Source: JBGLNJ01 sp964353405 (GTDB lineage: Bacteria > Chloroflexota > Anaerolineae > Fen-1058). From it: a DNA stretch of 48,474 nucleotides. Each line of letters starts with the position of its first letter. Position 1 is the first letter of the stretch. The translations under genes and the position numbers were made by a program. The DNA is taken from assembly GCA_964353405.1 (NCBI GenBank), contig CAYGWJ010000498.1, forward strand, positions 1-48,474. Reading direction: 5' to 3'. Below, piece after piece: positions 47,053-48,474 of this stretch. The notes beneath the pieces were generated by a model. It did not search any database, was not told the DNA's origin, and saw nothing but the letters and a program-made list of their open reading frames with translations.

Positions 47053-48102
47053 TTACTTGGGCCAGTTCAGCGTGTAGAACTCGAGATAAGCCGGCAAGTG
47101 CTCGGCCCACAGCGAATCGTCGTGTATACCCGGCCACACATGATATTCATGCGCGACCTCGGAAGCGTCCAACGCCGTGTGGAGGGCCTCTGCGCCGGGC
47201 TGACAATAGTCCTCATCGCCCGCGTCAAGCCAGATGCGCTGGCTCTTGAGGCTTGAGCTGTCCGTCAGCTTGAGCGGGTCATACCCCGGCGGCGCCTCGT
47301 TGACGTTGAGGCACGCGCTGTGCCCGGCGACGACGTTGAACAAGTCGGGGTTCAGGAAACCGATCTCTAATGACCACACGCCGCCCCGGCTGACACCGCC
47401 GATGGCGCGCATCTGGGGGCGAGGGTCGGTCTTGAACAATTGATCCACGATGGGAACCAACTCATCCACAATTTGCCCTTCAAAAGAGTTGGGGCCGCCG
47501 CTGGTATTGATGAACAGATCCGGGTCGCCATCCGGCAAAACGATGATGGCCGGAGCCAGCCGGCCTTCCGCCAGACCTTGGTCCATCTCCTGGAACACGC
47601 CCAGGCGTTCCCAATGCGTCTCATCATTGTCGGAACCATGCAAGAGATAGATCGTCGGATAACGCCGCGTAGACGACTCGGAGCACGGTGGCAAATAGAC
47701 CAGGTAGTGCTCCTCGGCGCCACTGATGCGGCTGGAATACTTGACCTCCAGAACGCGGCCTGTGGTCTCCGCGCAGCGCTCTGCTCCGCCCACAGGCGCG
47801 GCCGTTGCGCCCGGCAGGGGCGACTGGAACAAGGGCGAGCGAGTGGAGGCGGCAGCCGGTGTGCGTGTCGGCCGGGGTGTGCGCGTAGCCCGGCGGACGG
47901 GCGTTGGCGAACTTGCGCTTGTGAGGTGCGGGGCGTCGGTGGCACTCGGCGTGGCTGTGGGCGCAGCGTCAGCCGGGTGGGCCGGCAGCACCAGTGTGAG
48001 CACCCATGCCAAAGCCACGATAACGGCAAGAACCAGCAGAACAAAGACTAGCGCCACGTGGAATGGCGCCGGGCGGTGACCACCGTCAGATACCTTGGAC
48101 AT
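47053..48102 (-). CDS. membrane-anchored esterase (PF00756-type)
   Basis: A 349-aa protein with one N-terminal membrane helix (HVALVFVLLVLAVIVALAWV), a Thr/Pro/Arg linker to about residue 100 and an alpha/beta-hydrolase domain. The nucleophile Ser is in IGGVSRGGVWSLE, the acid probably Asp in WLDAGDEDYC and the His in WPGIHDDSLWAEH. YPTIYLLHGSDNDETHW forms the oxyanion side. This set is typical of feruloyl/acetyl-xylan-type or S-formylglutathione-like esterases of the putative esterase family. The extracellular position suggests polysaccharide or ester-linked wall substrates. Confidence 0.88.
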   Translation of the reverse strand: MSKVSDGGHRPAPFHVALVFVLLVLAVIVALAWVLTLVLPAHPADAAPTATPSATDAPHLTSASSPTPVRRATRTPRPTRTPAAASTRSPLFQSPLPGATAAPVGGAERCAETTGRVLEVKYSSRISGAEEHYLVYLPPCSESSTRRYPTIYLLHGSDNDETHWERLGVFQEMDQGLAEGRLAPAIIVLPDGDPDLFINTSGGPNSFEGQIVDELVPIVDQLFKTDPRPQMRAIGGVSRGGVWSLEIGFLNPDLFNVVAGHSACLNVNEAPPGYDPLKLTDSSSLKSQRIWLDAGDEDYCQPGAEALHTALDASEVAHEYHVWPGIHDDSLWAEHLPAYLEFYTLNWPK

Positions 48103-48200
48103 TAGATCAACAATCCTGCACAGAAAAGGCCGCGCTCATCCGGCGGCAACATTTAAAACAAAATACGGACTGCTCGAGATGCACCCAACCTCCCGCCAAC

Positions 48201-48229
48201 AAAAAACGCTCCACGAAACGTCGTGGAGC
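48201..48229 (-). terminator. intrinsic terminator after the tRNA cluster
   Basis: On the minus strand GCTCCACGA and TCGTGGAGC pair around CGTT and are followed by G and six T. It ends transcription of the leftward tRNA genes. Confidence 0.88.
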
Positions 48230-48243
48230 AGTCTAGCTCAAGG

Positions 48244-48315
48244 TGCCCCCGGCAGGAATTGAACCTGCTTCTCAGCCTCCGCAGGGCTACGCTCTATCCG
48301 GTGAGCTACGAGGGC
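48244..48315 (-). tRNA. tRNA-Arg, anticodon GCG
   Basis: The minus strand folds as a full cloverleaf: acceptor GCCCTCG/CGGGGGC (one T-G pair), D arm GCTC/GAGC, anticodon stem TAGCC/GGCTG, loop CTGCGGA, T arm GCAGG/CCTGC with loop TTCAATT and discriminator A. CCA is not fully encoded. The loop has the usual form of bacterial tRNA-Arg(ACG) (CTACGGA), with G in place of A at position 34. It therefore reads CGC and CGU directly, without need for inosine. Confidence 0.88.
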
Positions 48316-48336
48316 AAGCGAATCATCTTTCGCCAG

Positions 48337-48427
48337 CGGGGAGGCAGGGATTCGAACCCTGGGAGGAGGTTTTAGCCCCCTCAACCGCTTAGCAGGCGGC
48401 TCCGTTCGTCCACTCCGGCACCTCCCC
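48337..48427 (-). tRNA. tRNA-Ser, anticodon GCU
   Basis: The minus strand begins GGGGAGGTGCCGGAGTGG and closes with CCTCCCC and discriminator G. The anticodon loop CTGCTAA gives GCU, reading AGC/AGU. A long variable arm (GAGGGGGCTAAAACCTCCTC) and the T arm CAGGGTTCGAATCCCTG are typical of class II tRNA-Ser. Confidence 0.95.
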
Positions 48428-48433
48428 GGAGAG

Positions 48434-48474
48434 CGGAGGGAGAGGGATTCGAACCCCCGGTGAGGTGACCCCCA
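48434..48474 (-). tRNA. partial class II tRNA (probably Ser), 5' part off the window
   Basis: Only the 3' end is present: part of a long variable arm (GGGGGTCACCTC), T arm GGGGG/CCCTC with loop TTCGAAT, acceptor strand TCCCTCC and discriminator G. The long variable arm with G73 favours serine over leucine. The anticodon is outside the window. Confidence 0.75.

Overview
The window looks like a chromosomal segment of an anaerobic or facultatively anaerobic, GC-rich bacterium, most likely a member of the Chloroflexota (Anaerolineae-like). This placement is an inference. It rests on the many secreted proteins and lipoproteins with long Thr/Pro linkers, the C-terminal YLPVVLR-type tail, DUF3160 and SH3b architectures, a Ni-CO dehydrogenase with its ferredoxin partner, several IclR regulators and abundant small palindromic elements.

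Region 1 (1-11.1 kb) is an organic-acid catabolism island under three IclR regulators. A leftward unit reads iclR, cupin, then a U32-peptidase-like TIM-barrel gene that runs off the left edge. Divergently, a LarA-type nickel racemase, a type II dehydroquinase and an Ldh_2 dehydrogenase read rightward. A leftward operon follows, starting at 9881: nitroreductase, unknown 154-aa protein, CoA-transferase A and B, 2[4Fe-4S] ferredoxin, iclR. Broken pieces of an alpha/beta hydrolase, a GlcD-type oxidase and a PIG-L deacetylase lie between these genes. Four strong sigma70-type promoters here share a GAAAC-N2/3-(G)TTC operator just downstream of the -10 box, so one IclR regulon is likely.

Region 2 (11.2-20.4 kb) carries adenine deaminase and then envelope or secreted proteins: a TM-anchored Thr/Pro protein, a C39-peptidase/SH3b/glycosidase-like fusion, an FG-GAP-like protein, a DUF3160 lipoprotein and a CapA-like lipoprotein.

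Region 3 (20.6-26.5 kb) is a defence and mobility zone. It has two tandem copies of a DUF433/DUF433/DUF5615 toxin-antitoxin-like cassette (the second toxin is frameshifted), a decayed gene, a HEPN/MNT pair and a complete IS66-family element with an 8-bp target duplication that splits a small membrane-protein gene.

Region 4 (26.3-33.1 kb) holds a leftward CO/CoA cluster: CoA-transferase A and B, cooF-like ferredoxin and cooS. Downstream is a secreted beta-helix protein inserted between cooS and a duplicated scrap of the cooS 3' end.

Region 5 (33.2-48.5 kb) is mostly housekeeping (alr, tgt, uppP, uvrB, dodecin, PstS-like protein, amidase). It is interleaved with two related glycosidase-like proteins, an esterase, an internally repetitive 102-aa protein and, at the right edge, tRNA-Arg(GCG), tRNA-Ser(GCU) and part of a third class II tRNA. 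Two nearly identical 90-bp palindromic elements (10.2 and 46.9 kb) and one unrelated palindromic element (39.7 kb) resemble MITEs.
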